Below, one piece after another: positions 1 to 12,900 of a stretch of 64,000 nucleotides of DNA. How positions within the stretch are numbered: position 1 is the stretch's first letter; every line of letters starts with the position of its first letter. Made by a program: the position numbers and the translations under genes. The notes below the pieces were generated by a model. It was not told where the DNA came from and ran no database searches. It saw only the letters and a list, made by a program, of their open reading frames with translations. Source of the DNA: Acephala macrosclerotiorum (Eukaryota > Ascomycota > Leotiomycetes > Helotiales > Mollisiaceae); NCBI GenBank assembly GCA_014904845.1, contig MU119439.1, positions 25,169-89,168 on the forward strand. Reading direction: 5' to 3'.

Positions 1-3000
1 AAACTAATAAAATAATAAATTGATTTTTTTTTATTAAAAAACGTATTAATTATTTTTATCGTTTATTTATATTTCGTATTAAAAAACAAAAATTTATATA
101 ATAAATTAAAATCAAATACTATAAAATCAATTAACGTCGATTTAAATAACGAATATAATAATAATTAAAAATTTAAAAACGCAATTAAATTTATTTAAAA
201 ATACGAAATTCATATATTAAAATTTTTAACTCGAATTTATATACGTACTCGTTTAAAAAATTAATTTCGAATTTAATAATAAAAAATTAAATAATTATAT
301 AAATCTCGAAATTATTTTAAAAAAACAATCAATTCAAAAAAATTTATATAATTTTAATCGATTAAAAAATTTTATTTTTAAATTTATTATATTTATTTTA
401 TTTATTAATATAATTTCGTTTATTTATAATTTATTTATTTTAATTTCTTTTTATATAATATTTTTATTTTTAATAATTATAATAATTTAATTTTAGTAAT
501 AATAATAATAATTTTTAAAACAAAAATTATTTAATTTTATTATACGTTTTATTTTTACAAAATAATATATAACGTTTAATAACGACGATTTTAATATTTA
601 TAAATTTTTAATTTTCGATATAAATTTTATTAAACACGAAAAAAATTTATTTATTTTCAACGTATAAAAACGATATATTTTATCGTTTTTATTAAACGAC
701 GAATTAAATAATATTATTTATTATTTAATTTTTTTCAATTTAATTTCAAACAAAAATAATAAATTCGTTTTTAATTACGAAATATTTTACGAGTTTTATT
801 ATAAATACAAAATAAATTTTTTAAAAATTTTATTATTATTTATATTCAATTTTTCAATTTTTTTATCAAATTTTAAAAATATTTTATTAATTTTTTTAAT
901 AATTTTATTAGTTTTTTTATTTAAATCTAATAATATTTTATTAAATTTTTTTACAATATATTAATTTTTTCAAATATATATAAAAAGAATTTTTCAAATT
1001 TTTTTAATAAAAAAATACAAATTTAATATTTCAATTTTTTAAATTTTTCAATTAAAAAACAATAAAAATTTTCAAAAAATCAATAAAATATATTTTTTTT
1101 TTATACAAAGAAATATCGAATTATTTATCGAAAAAATTTTAATAATAAATTATTTATTCAATTTCAAATCGATAAATTTTATATTAAATATAATAATTTT
1201 TTTAATAATTTAAAATTTTTTATCGAACGATTATTTATTAAATTTATTTTAAATTTAAACAATTTTTATATTTATTTGTTTATTTAATAAATTAAAAACG
1301 AATTCGAACGTTTAATTTTAATTTTGTAATTATTAATATAAAATTTTATTTTAATCGAATTAATTTTATTTCGATCAAATATTAATAAAAATTTTAAAAT
1401 AATAAAACGAATACAAAAAATAAAAATAAAAATAATTCGAAAATTGAACTATAAAATATATTTAATAATAATTTAATTAATTGAAATTATAAACAATATA
1501 TTAATAAATTTATTAAAATTAATAAACGTTTTAATAATAAAATTTTTAATATTTAAAAATACGAAATTAATTACTAAAATTAATATTAAAAATTATAATT
1601 TTTTATTACAATTCGTAAAAAACTTTTTTTAAATTATATTAAAAATAATACAAAATATAAATTTAAAAAAAATATTGAAAATAATACAAACGAATTATTT
1701 CGTTTTATAAAACAATTTAAAATCGAATAATATTTATCGTTTAAAAACTCGATAAAATTGATTTTCTATTATTAATTTTATTATTTCTAAAAATTAAACG
1801 TTATAACGATTAATAATAACGAGTTCAACGTTTTAAAAAAAATTAAAAAAATTTCTAAGATTCGTATACAAATTATATTAATTATTACAATAAATTACAC
1901 GATAATTAATTTAAATATTTTACGATTTTTATTAATTTTTAGTATTTTTATTAAAATAAAATAAAATCGATCAAAAATATTTGAAATAAACGCAATAAAT
2001 ATTAATAAAAAAATCGAAAACGAAAATTTAAAAATTAATAAAATTATTATTCTTAGAAAATATAATTTATTTCTCGATATAAATATTATAAAAACTAGCG
2101 ATTTAAATTAATTATACAAATATCAAAAAATACTATAAAATTTACTAGTAAATATTTTTAATATCAAAATTTAAAAAAAATAAAAATTAATTATCGAATA
2201 TATCGAGAAATTTATTCTAAAAAAAATAATATTTTAAAAATCTCAAAAAAATTTATTCGATTTTATTTCGAACGAAATATTAATTAAAATAAAAAATTTA
2301 ATTAAAATAATTAATAAAATTTCAAAAATACGATTTTATTGTTTTTAAAATATAAAAAATTAATAAAAATCGTAATTTGAAAAATATTTTAATTTTAAAA
2401 TTTTAAAATATATCGAAAAAATTGTAAATATATTTATATAAAATATTTTATTATTAAATTTATAAACGAATTATATTTTACAAATATTTATTTTAAAATA
2501 TAATAAAATAAAAAATTTAATAATAAATCAATTTTTTTTTTTATAAAACAATTATAATATTATAAAATAATTTTCAATTTATAAATAATTAAATTAATTT
2601 TTATTATTTATTTCAATAATATATTATTTTTAAATTAATTTCAAAAAAAAAAATCAATTTCAATATATAATAATATTATTTATTTTTTAAATATATTAAA
2701 TTCGATTATATTATATAAATATTAAATATATTTAACGTTAATAAATTTTATACGTTTTATTATTATATTAATATTAAAATTTTATCGATAAATTAATATA
2801 AAAAAAAATATAAAAATTGTTAATAAAACGACAAAAAATTAATTAAAAAATAAAAATTTTATAATTACGAAAATAAAAAATTAATATTAAAATTATTAAA
2901 AAAAAAAATTAAAATAATTTTTTTTTAATTTTTTTTTATAATATAAATTATATACGTGAAATATTTTTTATTTTTACAAAAAAACGAAAAATATAATTAC

Positions 3001-3440
3001 GAATTTACAATTATTTCAAATTTTAAATAAAAAAAAAAAAAAAATTTTATAAAGTTTTTTTAATCTTATAAAAACGTAAAAAATTTTCAAAAAACGATAT
3101 TTTATTATATAAAAAAATTTAAAATCAAATAATACAATTTAATTTAATTTAATATAATTTATTGAATTTAATTTTTATATCGTAATTTTATAAAATAAAT
3201 TATTTTTTATTATATATATTATTTTTTCAATAGATTTTAAATTTAATTAAATTATTTTAAAAATCGAAAAAATCAATTTATAAATTAAAAAATAATTATA
3301 ATAAAAAATTAAAAATATTAAATATTAAATTATTTAATATATTTTTAATTTAATTATATAATTAAATTAATTTTAATTTAAAATGATAATATTATTTTAT
3401 AAATATTTTATTTTTAAATAAAGCTTTATAAAGCTTTATA
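1..3440. repeat. AT-rich RIP-decayed block
   Basis: Almost pure A and T. The few remaining C bases are mostly followed by G. No open reading frame of note is present. The block ends in two near-identical short copies of a ttataaagc motif (about 3416-3440), after which composition becomes normal. This fits an old transposon cluster destroyed by RIP. The original element type cannot be read by eye. Confidence 0.8.
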
Positions 3441-3563
3441 AGTAAAAGACTAAAAATAGAACTCTATCCATAGAAAACTCTTAAAAAAAACTCTATCCAA
3501 ACCCACTCTATGGGATGGGATAGAAATGGGACTCCACACTCCATGGTTTTTTTTGCGAGCAGC

Positions 3564-4817
3564 TTAGTCGCAGAATTCACCCACATGCCACCCTATTTTG
3601 TAATACTGTTGATATTTCCGCCTCTCAAACAGATGATTGCCCTCGCCAAGTGACCAGACTTCGTTGACTTTGCTCACTACCCCCTGGCCATGTGTCGCTC
3701 CGGAAGCTTTGAAATGGCCCACATGCAAAATAGTGATATGCGTGCCGCCCATGTCGGGACTGGGAGCTCAAGATGATATCTCTCGCTGAGAACCAGAAAT
3801 CCCATGCGCGTAGGAGAGGATTGTCAAAGCTAGAGAAGTGGTGAGGATCCATATTGCGAATTTAGTGAACGTCTCTTTGGGCTTTAGACTGTAGTCAGCT
3901 CGGAAACCACAATCAGCCACAATACATAGCAGAGCATATAGTCTGTCTCTTGGGTCTGTGTATTCATAGCCTTCTGTATGGCGAAGAAGTTCAAGAATTT
4001 CGAGGGTTTGATCTTGACCTGGCTTTTTCGCCGGATCCTTGACCCTGCTTCGAATAATCCCGATGTTAGTGAGGTTACAGAATGCGTGCATATTGAATAT
4101 GCCCTGATTTGTATTAAGCTCTCCAAGATCACTCATTGCTAGCATCACTTCTATAAATTGCTCCATAGGAATGGTTTTGGCGCCGAAGATCAGTTCTGCC
4201 TTCCGTGCTAGGGCAGCCTCCTGCACCACCCATAATCAGTTAAACCAGGGTTTGTCGAATACAGGGGCGACTGCATCCATGAAATTGATGACCCAGGATT
4301 CAAAGTGGTTTTCGTGAATATGATCTGCCATGCATATGCGGCGACGAAGCTGTTGCGTTGTGCGACGACAGTCATTCTGGAGGGTGTGTACCCGCGAGGC
4401 GTAATTGAACGCTACCTCCGCATTGTGATGCTCGTCTTCTCCTATCCAAACTAAAGTCTGTTTTGCCTCAGAATATAACTTTCCCATCAGGGACAATTAC
4501 AAACTCTTTTCCAAGGCATCCCCTTGGTTAATGCAAATAGCATCAACCAAGATGGATCTTTCCTTGTCTTCATGACGAAGATAGGCAAGAGCAATAAAGA
4601 GGCTCTCGGTGATTCGAATAGATTTTCCCTCGCAAAGAGCTTCTCTCGGTTTAGACGAATCTCCCCAAACGTATGATAAAGCTTCGAATACTGGATTCTC
4701 TGACAAAAGAACATACTTTAACCAGCAATGTATTTGAGCCGAGCCTGCTCTAGGTGCGAGAACGAGAAGGCGAATTTCTTGCGGATTTTGCAGCGTTGTG
4801 TAATGATGAGCTTGCAT
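3564..4817 (-). pseudogene. HET-domain protein, killed by in-frame stop codons
   Basis: Decayed heterokaryon-incompatibility (HET) gene; intact relatives trigger cell death on fusion of incompatible strains. Reading down from ATG 4817 one frame holds the HET blocks in order: FEALSYVWGD, VDAICINQ, TLVWIGEDE, KPWFN then LWVVQEAAL, and DPRDRLYALL. The frame is never shifted but is cut by TAA at 4497-4499 (between EKSL and LSLMGKLY, where the family usually has Q), TGA at 4236-4238 (between PWFN and LWVVQE, usually R) and TGA at 3768-3770 (just before APSPDMGG, where W is usual). Each stop is one G:C to A:T transition from the expected codon, as RIP would produce. The gene lies about 120 bp from the AT-rich block, and its 3' end may be lost. 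No functional protein is expected. Confidence 0.88.
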
Positions 4818-5006
4818 TTCGGCTATATGGGTAGGTAATTTCGATCACGTATCAGAGGAAAGGCTCTCAGGAACAGCAAATGCACGTCTATATTGAACAA
4901 AATGGTAAGATTATCCGCTAGTACCGTGAGGGAAGAGCTATAGGAGGAGGGAAAAGGGTGGCCGGTTAGATGAAAGAGAGCGACAAAGGCAGGACTTAGG
5001 AGGTCA

Positions 5007-5420
5007 TTGATAGTAGCAGGCTGGAAGGAAAGAACAGATTCGATTTCTTATTTGAGGGCTCCTGAGGCTCGGCAAGAGGGACTCCGGAATGATGGCAAGA
5101 AAATGATTGCACTGGGGGAAGAATTAAGGATAAAATGGACAGTCTCTACAATCTTCATTAATATTGAAGTAGCGGTGAAGGTCTTAGACCCCGCACGAGT
5201 ATTTAAGACAATGCCTAAAAACCATGCAGCACCTTCAATAGGATGCTGGCTCTCGAGCGCCACTACATGCACTCGACGACCATTCGGATCTGTTGACGTC
5301 GTAGCCTCCTCGCCGAACGGCAAGCTGCTGGCCTCGGCTCCAGCATTTTCCGACGAGACCCAAGTTATAGGACGACAGCAGTGTGCCAAGTAAAGGCACC
5401 CCAGTCTAGTCGACGAATGA
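5007..5420 (+). pseudogene. Possible relic of WD40 repeats
   Basis: Around 5290-5360 one frame reads VASSPNGKLLASAPAFSDET, which resembles the core of a WD40 blade (typically FSPDGKLLASAS-D-T). A neighbouring frame just before it reads LDDHSD, like the GHSD turn of the same blade. Just after it a frame reads DDSSVPSKGT, like the segment linking to the next blade. The pieces are in different frames, so any gene is broken. WD40 blades are common at the end of NACHT/HET-type fungal proteins, which would suit the neighbouring HET pseudogene, but that link is inference. Chance similarity cannot be excluded. Confidence 0.3.
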
Positions 5421-5460
5421 GTGAAATCAGATCAAGCATTGATTGTTGGTAAAGGTCAAT

Positions 5461-5505
5461 GCCAGTCAGTGCCAGTCAGTGCCAGTCAGTGCCAGTCAGT
5501 GCCAG
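5461..5505 (+). repeat. 10-bp minisatellite
   Basis: Four exact head-to-tail copies of gccagtcagt (5461-5500) followed by a half copy gccag (5501-5505). It lies in non-coding DNA. Confidence 0.95.
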
Positions 5506-7077
5506 AAGAGGCTGCTTGCCGACGGTCGAGGTTAGCGCGGCTATTCGGCCCCTTTCTTCCTCTAATGGTGGGAAATAAGAGGATGGAGGAAGCTCCCTAT
5601 AATTGTCCCAGTGAAGGCCATTAGCACCAATTCATTCTTAGATTCCCCATACAAGAAAAGCAAACCTTGTAATTAATAACTTCACAACGCAATATGCCGT
5701 TTCAATAAAAATTTTTTAACGAGATTGGGCGCAAATTAGATGCGCCTATTTGGCTTCTTACGAATTGTTTTATCTACGATCTTGCGAAAATTATCGCAAA
5801 AATGGCCATATTGCCAATGTACACAGTAATTCTTAGATATGTTCCGAGCGGTGACCCTCGGAAAATCGAGGTCAAAACCTGAAGGTTCCACGCCATTTCG
5901 CTCGGAATCGATCAAGATATAAGCACAAAGCATCAACCCACAGAATTCTATCCCCGTGATCGTAGCGAATATCCTCTAATGCCATAGCAAGATTCGCCAT
6001 TACAGAAATAATCGTTCCCTCGAGCAAAATATTATTTCGCTTTTAAGCATCCCCAGGTGTAGGATAGTGCCTCGTATGAGTAATCATGGTTCAAGGATGC
6101 ATGGACGATTCCGCATGATGTTAGCCCAGGCGTGGATCGATCGTGTAGGCGGAGCAGTCAAATAGCTGTCGAGGTCGTGTCTATTGGCGCATACTTGAAA
6201 GGCTGGCTGACCATATCTAGATCTTGAAGATCGAGGTGAGAGTTGACGAGAAAAGCACTAAAGTGAAGGTTTCGGGGTGCGGGGTGGGTTTCAGGGGCTC
6301 GCTTGTAGTGCGTCGCCCCTGCCACTCACTAGTCCAGCCCAGCCTCGAAGCCCAGAAGAAAACAAAAGCCATCGGCGCCCCTCTCTTTTCTCTTCATCAA
6401 TTCAGTTGATCTATCAAGGCCGACAATCAAGAAAACCTCTTCACAGTTAATATCACATGTATGCTCCTCTACCTGCATAACGATTATGCCAATATGGCGA
6501 GGTGCCAATGCATTGTTGCAGCTGCAGTCCCTTGCCCAGGCTATGCTGTTTTCAGCTCACCAACCAGCTGCAATCCTCAGAGCGTTCTGCCAATCCTGCA
6601 CTGCTTTGATATCGCACTGCGTTCTGCCTACCATCGAGTTTCATGGTGTACACTCGGTGTGAGCTTTTGCCTTCTCTGCAGCCATCAGCTGACAATCCAT
6701 TGGTACACGGTGTCGAAGGCCCTGCATAATCGCTCGAAAAGGCTGCAGGCAGACACCACGATTTCAAGGCAGACGCGGGCAAAATTGTTCGCGAACCATT
6801 TGGGGGCCAAACATCAACCAATGGGGAGGATTTCGAGGATGTAGAACCATGCAAAGATGGGGAAGCTGCATGTAGGTTCACGGCTTCAGAGCTGCCCCGC
6901 TCTGCAGCCTTACGTGGAAGTGCTGGCAATGTGAGCTCGAAGCTATATGGGAGAAACTCTCGGATCTCTCTAGAATAAAACGTTGCGGTTCTTGAGTCAC
7001 TCTTCCTCTCTCTTCACTATAAAGACCACAGAGTCGACAGTTGGAAAGTCATCTCTGGTCCCAGAACCTCCTAATTC
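5506..7077. other. Intergenic region upstream of the AAA+ ATPase gene
   Basis: Mixed composition with no convincing gene on either strand; open frames here overlap each other and match no family I recognise. The last few hundred bases should contain the promoter and 5' UTR of the ATPase gene that starts at 7078. Confidence 0.6.
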
Positions 7078-9216
7078 ATGGCAAAGACTGTCCCTTCGCT
7101 TCCACACGCCCAAGACAACGAAGACTCCGACATCGAAGCTGACGAGTCTCCCCTCGTTGTTGACACAGCACCAAGCACTACCGAAATGAGTCCTCCACCA
7201 CCCATCGCCATTCCTCAGGTTGAGCCTGGTACCATCTGTGAAATCAAAGATGTCTACAAAGGCAAAGCCAGCTGTCCCTGCTGCATCACCTGGTCCGCTG
7301 AACCTCAGAAGAAGATCACTACTGCTACCGCAACTGACACTTCTGGATATGCCATCCTCGCTCGTCAGACCGAGGGACATGGAGATTTTGGTCGAGAGCT
7401 GAAGCTTCACTCGATGGTCATCCAGTCCGATCTCATCAAAGAAGTTCTCAACGAAGTCCTTAAGGGATACCCTGGAATCACGACCGGACTCGAGCATCTC
7501 ACTGTCGAGGCTCCCTTCGCAGCTTTCTATCATCGCTGGGCTGAGCTCACCGAGGCTTATGAGGCTTCTGCCGGTAAGACTCGGGAGCATCTGAAGCTCC
7601 TTATCACCCTCCTCGAGGTAGAATTCGAAGGCATGCACAAGATGGTCGCCGACCTCCTCAAGAACGGCGTCATCGAGTACAAGTACATCTGGGCCGTCTT
7701 CCAACCGGGCGAGCACATCTACACCACCACCCAAGGCCAAGATGCCGTCATGCTCTTGGAAAGCGGGCTTCCCTACGATGAGACTCAATACGGCGGAAAC
7801 AGAGGCTGGCTCCTTAGCGCCAAACACATCGACTACAACGGCTCCATGACCGGCTTCGGAACCACCAAGATCAAAATCCAAGAATTCAAAGGCACGCTTG
7901 CCCTCACTGAACTAGATGCCATCCCCTTCGACCAACGCCCCGACCAAAAAGAACTCGTTTCCACCCTCGTCAAACGCGGTCGTCGCTTCGCGTCCCTCCG
8001 AACAGCCACCTTCCAAGAATACAGCGGGAAAGCAGTCCACAAAGAAGAGAGCAGTTTCGAAGGCCTCGATACCCAAGTCAACGGTCGAGTAATGGTCGAT
8101 CCATTTGCATACTTCCAATTCAATCGCTACGATCAACTGGGTCTCCGTCCATTGACGGCCCCTCCTCCAATCATCGAAACAATTGGCTACGTCCCGCATC
8201 GAGGACCACCACCTCCTCCTCCTCCACATGGATTTCCCGGCGGTCCGCCACCGCATATCATTCATCGTCCACCTCCACCTCCCCCCTGCCGCTACGACGA
8301 CGACGGAAACCCAATCATACAAAAGAAACAACGACCAGATGAATCCGAGCTCGCTGAGTTGAAGGATGAAGACCTCCTAATCTGCGTCCCCTTCGTCCGC
8401 GGCTACTCCTTCAAATCCAAAGAATGGGTATACCTAAACATCGACAACCTCCGGCCCGTTCACTGGACCGAAGATCTATTCTCGAACCTCGTCTTACCCA
8501 CCGAAGAAAAGGACTTGCTTCTAGCACTAGCGAAATCCCATTCTAGATCAACATCACATTTCGACGATTTCGTCATCGGGAAAGGGAAGGGCATGATTGT
8601 TCTTCTAGATGGACCGCCGGGAGTGGGCAAGACGTTGACGGCGGAGAGTGTGGCAGAGGAGATGAGGGCTCCGTTGTACACCATGTCAGCCGGTGAACTC
8701 GGCACACAAGCTGATTGTGTAGAGGAGAAGTTGGGAAATATTTTGGAGATGGCTACGATGTGGAACGCGATCCTCTTGATTGACGAAGCGGACATCTTTT
8801 TGGAACAACGCGGCACCGGAGAACTGGAACGCAACGAACTGGTTGCTATCTTTTTGCGACATCTTGAATACTTCAAGGGTGTGATGATCCTCACCACCAA
8901 CCGTATCGAAACCATGGACTTAGCATTCGATTCTCGGGTCGACATACGACTCCACTACCCCGCATTAGACGCTCAGGCTCGTCGTTCAGTATGGCTCAAC
9001 TTTGTGAGGAAGTCGGCGAGCATTGATGAGGATGGCGTTGAGAACGGCGGATTCTCGGACGATGAACTTGATCAGTTAGCACGGCTTGAGCTGAATGGGC
9101 GCCAAATCAAGAGTGCGATGAAAACCGCTCACTTGCTGGCGAGTGGGAAGGAGGAGGTTACTAGGTTTGAGCATGTGAGGACCGTGCTGAGGATTACTAG
9201 GGGCCAGATCGTGTAG
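7078..9216 (+). CDS. AAA+ ATPase, fungal type with N-terminal DUF7025-like region
   Basis: Single-exon gene of 712 residues. An in-frame TAA at 7072-7074 puts the start at the 7078 ATG. Order: acidic low-complexity N-terminus (about 1-50), a large N-terminal region typical of this fungal family (about 60-370), a proline-rich insert (about 375-403), then one AAA+ module. Walker A is GPPGVGKT (512-519), Walker B ILLIDEAD (565-572), sensor-1 LTTN (605-608), and R620 in FDSR is the likely arginine finger. All catalytic residues are present, so it should hydrolyse ATP and remodel a protein or complex; the substrate is unknown. Relatives are often annotated AAA family ATPase or mitochondrial-AAA-like. 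The downstream neighbour is convergent. Confidence 0.93.
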   Translation: MAKTVPSLPHAQDNEDSDIEADESPLVVDTAPSTTEMSPPPPIAIPQVEPGTICEIKDVYKGKASCPCCITWSAEPQKKITTATATDTSGYAILARQTEGHGDFGRELKLHSMVIQSDLIKEVLNEVLKGYPGITTGLEHLTVEAPFAAFYHRWAELTEAYEASAGKTREHLKLLITLLEVEFEGMHKMVADLLKNGVIEYKYIWAVFQPGEHIYTTTQGQDAVMLLESGLPYDETQYGGNRGWLLSAKHIDYNGSMTGFGTTKIKIQEFKGTLALTELDAIPFDQRPDQKELVSTLVKRGRRFASLRTATFQEYSGKAVHKEESSFEGLDTQVNGRVMVDPFAYFQFNRYDQLGLRPLTAPPPIIETIGYVPHRGPPPPPPPHGFPGGPPPHIIHRPPPPPPCRYDDDGNPIIQKKQRPDESELAELKDEDLLICVPFVRGYSFKSKEWVYLNIDNLRPVHWTEDLFSNLVLPTEEKDLLLALAKSHSRSTSHFDDFVIGKGKGMIVLLDGPPGVGKTLTAESVAEEMRAPLYTMSAGELGTQADCVEEKLGNILEMATMWNAILLIDEADIFLEQRGTGELERNELVAIFLRHLEYFKGVMILTTNRIETMDLAFDSRVDIRLHYPALDAQARRSVWLNFVRKSASIDEDGVENGGFSDDELDQLARLELNGRQIKSAMKTAHLLASGKEEVTRFEHVRTVLRITRGQIV

Positions 9217-9912
9217 GCATTGGGCCTGCCGAGGTGTGCTTTGATCGGTGTTGGTTGGAGTGGAGAAGATGGAGTTGAGTGCTTGGGATGGGATAACTTT
9301 GGTGCCTAAATAGCCAGCTCTCTGAACATCCCATAGAAATTGATTTACGATCGAATGAAAGCTTGAATCCAAGATGGACATCCCGCACCTGGTGTTGACC
9401 TTCGAGCATTTTCTTGAACAGTCACGTGGAGAATGATGGTGACGAAGTAAAAACATTCCCGTGCTCTTGCTCGTCCGATCAGAGTGCCAACGAATCAAGG
9501 CTCCCAATTTTGAAGAAAAGGCACGGTCTGTCTCTGGAATTCGTACTCTTCTTGGTGGGAGGGCGTCTGCAGAAATGCCGTTTCTTTTGGCCCCCAAATT
9601 TGTGGCTCATTGGAGGGCGAAAAGTCTTGAGGAACACAGCCACATGCAAGAATAAGACCTGAAAAGTCTTGTTGAGTGTATAGAGGAAGGGGGTGGAAAA
9701 TTGTACACTAACAATTACTCCTCTAAATGCCGCTCCTGCAAGCCCATGCTCTAATTCTATATCTATCATCGAATCTATAATGCACTGTCCGGTGCTGTCC
9801 TGTCCTTCCTCTATATGTTGCCTGGTATCATTTCCCCATGTTTAGAACTCCCGCTAAATCAAATGCCCACCATACTTGTCCACAATGTGCTCAGATCAAA
9901 GTGAGGAATGAC
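9217..9912. other. Convergent intergenic region
   Basis: About 700 bp between the stop codons of the AAA+ ATPase (+) and the MscS channel (-). It should hold both 3' UTRs. No gene or repeat was recognised. Confidence 0.7.
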
Positions 9913-12900
9913 TCACTTCCTCCTCTGATTCCCCTTAAAAACCTCAGTCATCGCCCTCCTCGGCGGCGCACTCATAGTCGGCAACTCTCCCCTCTCAAGC
10001 GCAGAATCCCTTGCGACTGCTTGTGGAGAGACGATGCCGGTCCTAGGATCGATCCTCCCACCACCCGTACCTCTCACTTCCCCATGCACCCCCTCTTCTC
10101 CCACAGTCTCTCTTCGCTTCTTCTCGAGCTCTCCCTCGACCTTCTCTCCCCAATTCGCAGAATTGGATCCCGACGCCTCTGGGATATCAGGCAGATCATC
10201 CACCATGAATTCCCTCGTCCCCGCTTCAAGATCATCCAAATCCGTCCCCTCATCCGCACTTCCCAACTTACTCCTTCCAATGCTCCGACCAAAGAAACGA
10301 TTCCTATGCATCTTCTGAGAACTAGAACCACTCAATACTTTACCAAGTTGGTTCGAATCTCGAGATGAAGTGCGAGCAATGGAACTGTTGTCTTCAGAGG
10401 CATGGATGTCTTTGCTATGATGACCCGGCCCAGGTGAGGGAGAAGTGGTCGTGATATTTGGTGGCAAGACTGGTTTCTGATCTTCGTATACGTCGCCGAA
10501 ATCAGCACCTGAGGAGATGGCTGACATGCCGAGGGAGAAATCTACTCTCTTTCCCATAGCTGAGATCGATTCCCCGCGTTGGCGAGAAGTTGACCCGCCG
10601 CGGTTACGGAGGATAGAAGGGTGCTGGTGAAGTGATTGCGAAGGATGGATCGGGTTTGGGGCTGTTGGATCTTCGGGGACGGGATACATAGGCGCTTCTC
10701 TCGCCAGACTCCCCGATCTCGGCTGGTCGTCTGAGCTGGACGGTGGGTTAGGTGCAGGTGTATATTGTGGCGGATACGCATCATGGAGATGCATGGGAAA
10801 GTTTTGAGTAGCTCCCGGCCAGCGCATACGTGGTCCTTCCATACCGATTTCATGCATAGTGACCATCATTGCGCAGATGAATTTGTTGCGGCGTTGGAGA
10901 CGGAGGAGTTCGTTTTGCCAGTTAGACTTGTAGAAGAATACGACGTTGAGGGTGATGGAGTGTGCTTCGTAGATGGTGGTTAGTTCGGTGAGGATGTTCT
11001 TTTGGTATTCTCTGTTCTCGCTGCCGACGAATTCGAGCAGGCGTTGGCGCAGGGTATCGATTTGATCGAGCGTGGTTCCGAACTTCACTGTCACAGGAAC
11101 GGCTTCTGCAAGACCGCCGGAACGACGCTGATTAAGGATGAAGAGAGTGTTGAGGTAGGAATTGGGTGCTTGAACTACGTGGCCTTCCATCTTCTTGAAT
11201 TCTGTGTAGAGGAGAGCGATCTCTTTGACGAAGTAATCGTCGCCTTTTAGTTGGGAACCGGTGTTTCCATAGATGGTTACGCGGTCGCCGACGTCGAAGG
11301 GGTGTTTGACGAAGACGAAGATTACGGATTGGAGGAATTCTTGGGCAGTGGCGGAGAAAAGCCAGGAGAGGGCGAGGACGGTGGATCCGGCTGATGTTAG
11401 GACTCCAGATGCGGATGTTGAGATCAAGGAAATGAGGACGAGGATTGTGATGACGGCGACGATGAAGAGGAATACGTCGTCCAGCTTCGAAACGACGGAG
11501 TCCAAGTCTTTGAGGGAAGCTGTGATGGCTTTTCGTTCTCGTCCAATTTCGACGCAGACAGCCTCTAGCTCTTCCATCGAGATGTCACCGTTGAGATCTT
11601 TGTCGAACATGGTGAAGGCGGCATTGCCTTCGTCGTCGTTGTCGAATGCGGGGCGGAGGTCTTCTGATAATACAGTCTCGGAGTCACCTTGAGCGAAGGT
11701 GCGGTAGAGACGGCGAGCTAGGACTTGGGAGCCAGATGTGCCGTTGAGGAGTTGGAGAATGCTGAAACTTGTTAGCGATGAATAATATGTATGCTAGGAG
11801 TACTTACACTTGGTGTGGATGGCTGCTAGTCTTCACAGCTTGGCCAGTAAAGTCTTCAGCTGCCTTGAGGGTTACATCACCAACCCTGTTGAACACATGC
11901 TGAGCATTCTTTTGGGCTTTGCTGACATAAGCCATGGGTGTCCTTGCCCCAGATGTCGGGCCTGAAGCATGACCGATCTCGAATTCCGAGTCCTCCATTG
12001 CGATCTTCTCCTTTGAGTAGACGTAGAGCTTAACCAAACTCTGGATTTGGAACTTGTTGACTTCGATACGATCCGCGTAAGTTCTCAGATGGAAACTGAT
12101 TGCAATGAGCTGGATGATGATCTTCTCAAAGAAGTTCAAAGATGCTCCAACGAGACCTGCTATGATGAGCTTGTTGACAATGTTTTCCCAAGGTCTTGTT
12201 CCAGTATTGCCGTCCAAATGGTGGTTCTTCATTGTTGGAAGGAACGAGATTTCGATGGCCAGCCACCAAAAGAAAAGCGTTGCTGGGACTTCTAATGCTT
12301 TTCCAAGGTCTCTCCATTTCTTGCTGTTGTTGGTGAACATACTTGAGACCAAGCCCATGGGCCATGGAATCGACTTGGCGATGATCTACACTTCGTTAGC
12401 ATATTGTCTCTAGAAATACCTATACAAGACTTACCCTTGAAAGCCATAATGTCAGCCAGACAATCTCAAGCCAGATTCCAAACCAGAACAATCTCACACC
12501 TCCAACAGTTGTGTCCTTGAAGACCAGAAGTCCCAACAGCAGTGGTATGAGCAGCAGAATCGTAAGAGGTGAGATATAGAAGAAATACCGAACCAAGAAA
12601 CTCGAATTGTGAATCCTCTTGAACCACTTCGCCAACTTCGTCGTGGGATTCGGAGGTGGCTGATAGATCTTGGTTTTCTCATGTATTGGGTTGGTATTGA
12701 TATCAAAATCATCCAAAGGCTCCTCTGGATTCCTCGATCTCGAGCGTCCCATCACCGATTTCGATCTTCCCATACTGTCTTCATTGCTCTTCTCGGCGTT
12801 TGAGACGACGCGTTCGGCTCGCAGCATTTCGAGGTCATCGTCCAGTCTGCGGGACTGCTCCCTTTGTTGGGAGAGAGACATTGGTGATCGGTCTCTTTCC

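Noticed and set aside
1..3440. Mitochondrial DNA or a nuclear copy of it
   Set aside because: AT content is similar, but no mitochondrial gene or GC cluster is seen and the CpG-restricted C pattern matches the other RIP blocks.
5461..5505. Regular short repeats as a CRISPR array
   Set aside because: The units are 10 bp and directly abut with no spacers; the genome is fungal.
6997..7881. 294-codon frame on the minus strand
   Set aside because: It is the antisense shadow of the AAA+ ATPase gene, whose plus-strand frame carries all the ATPase motifs.
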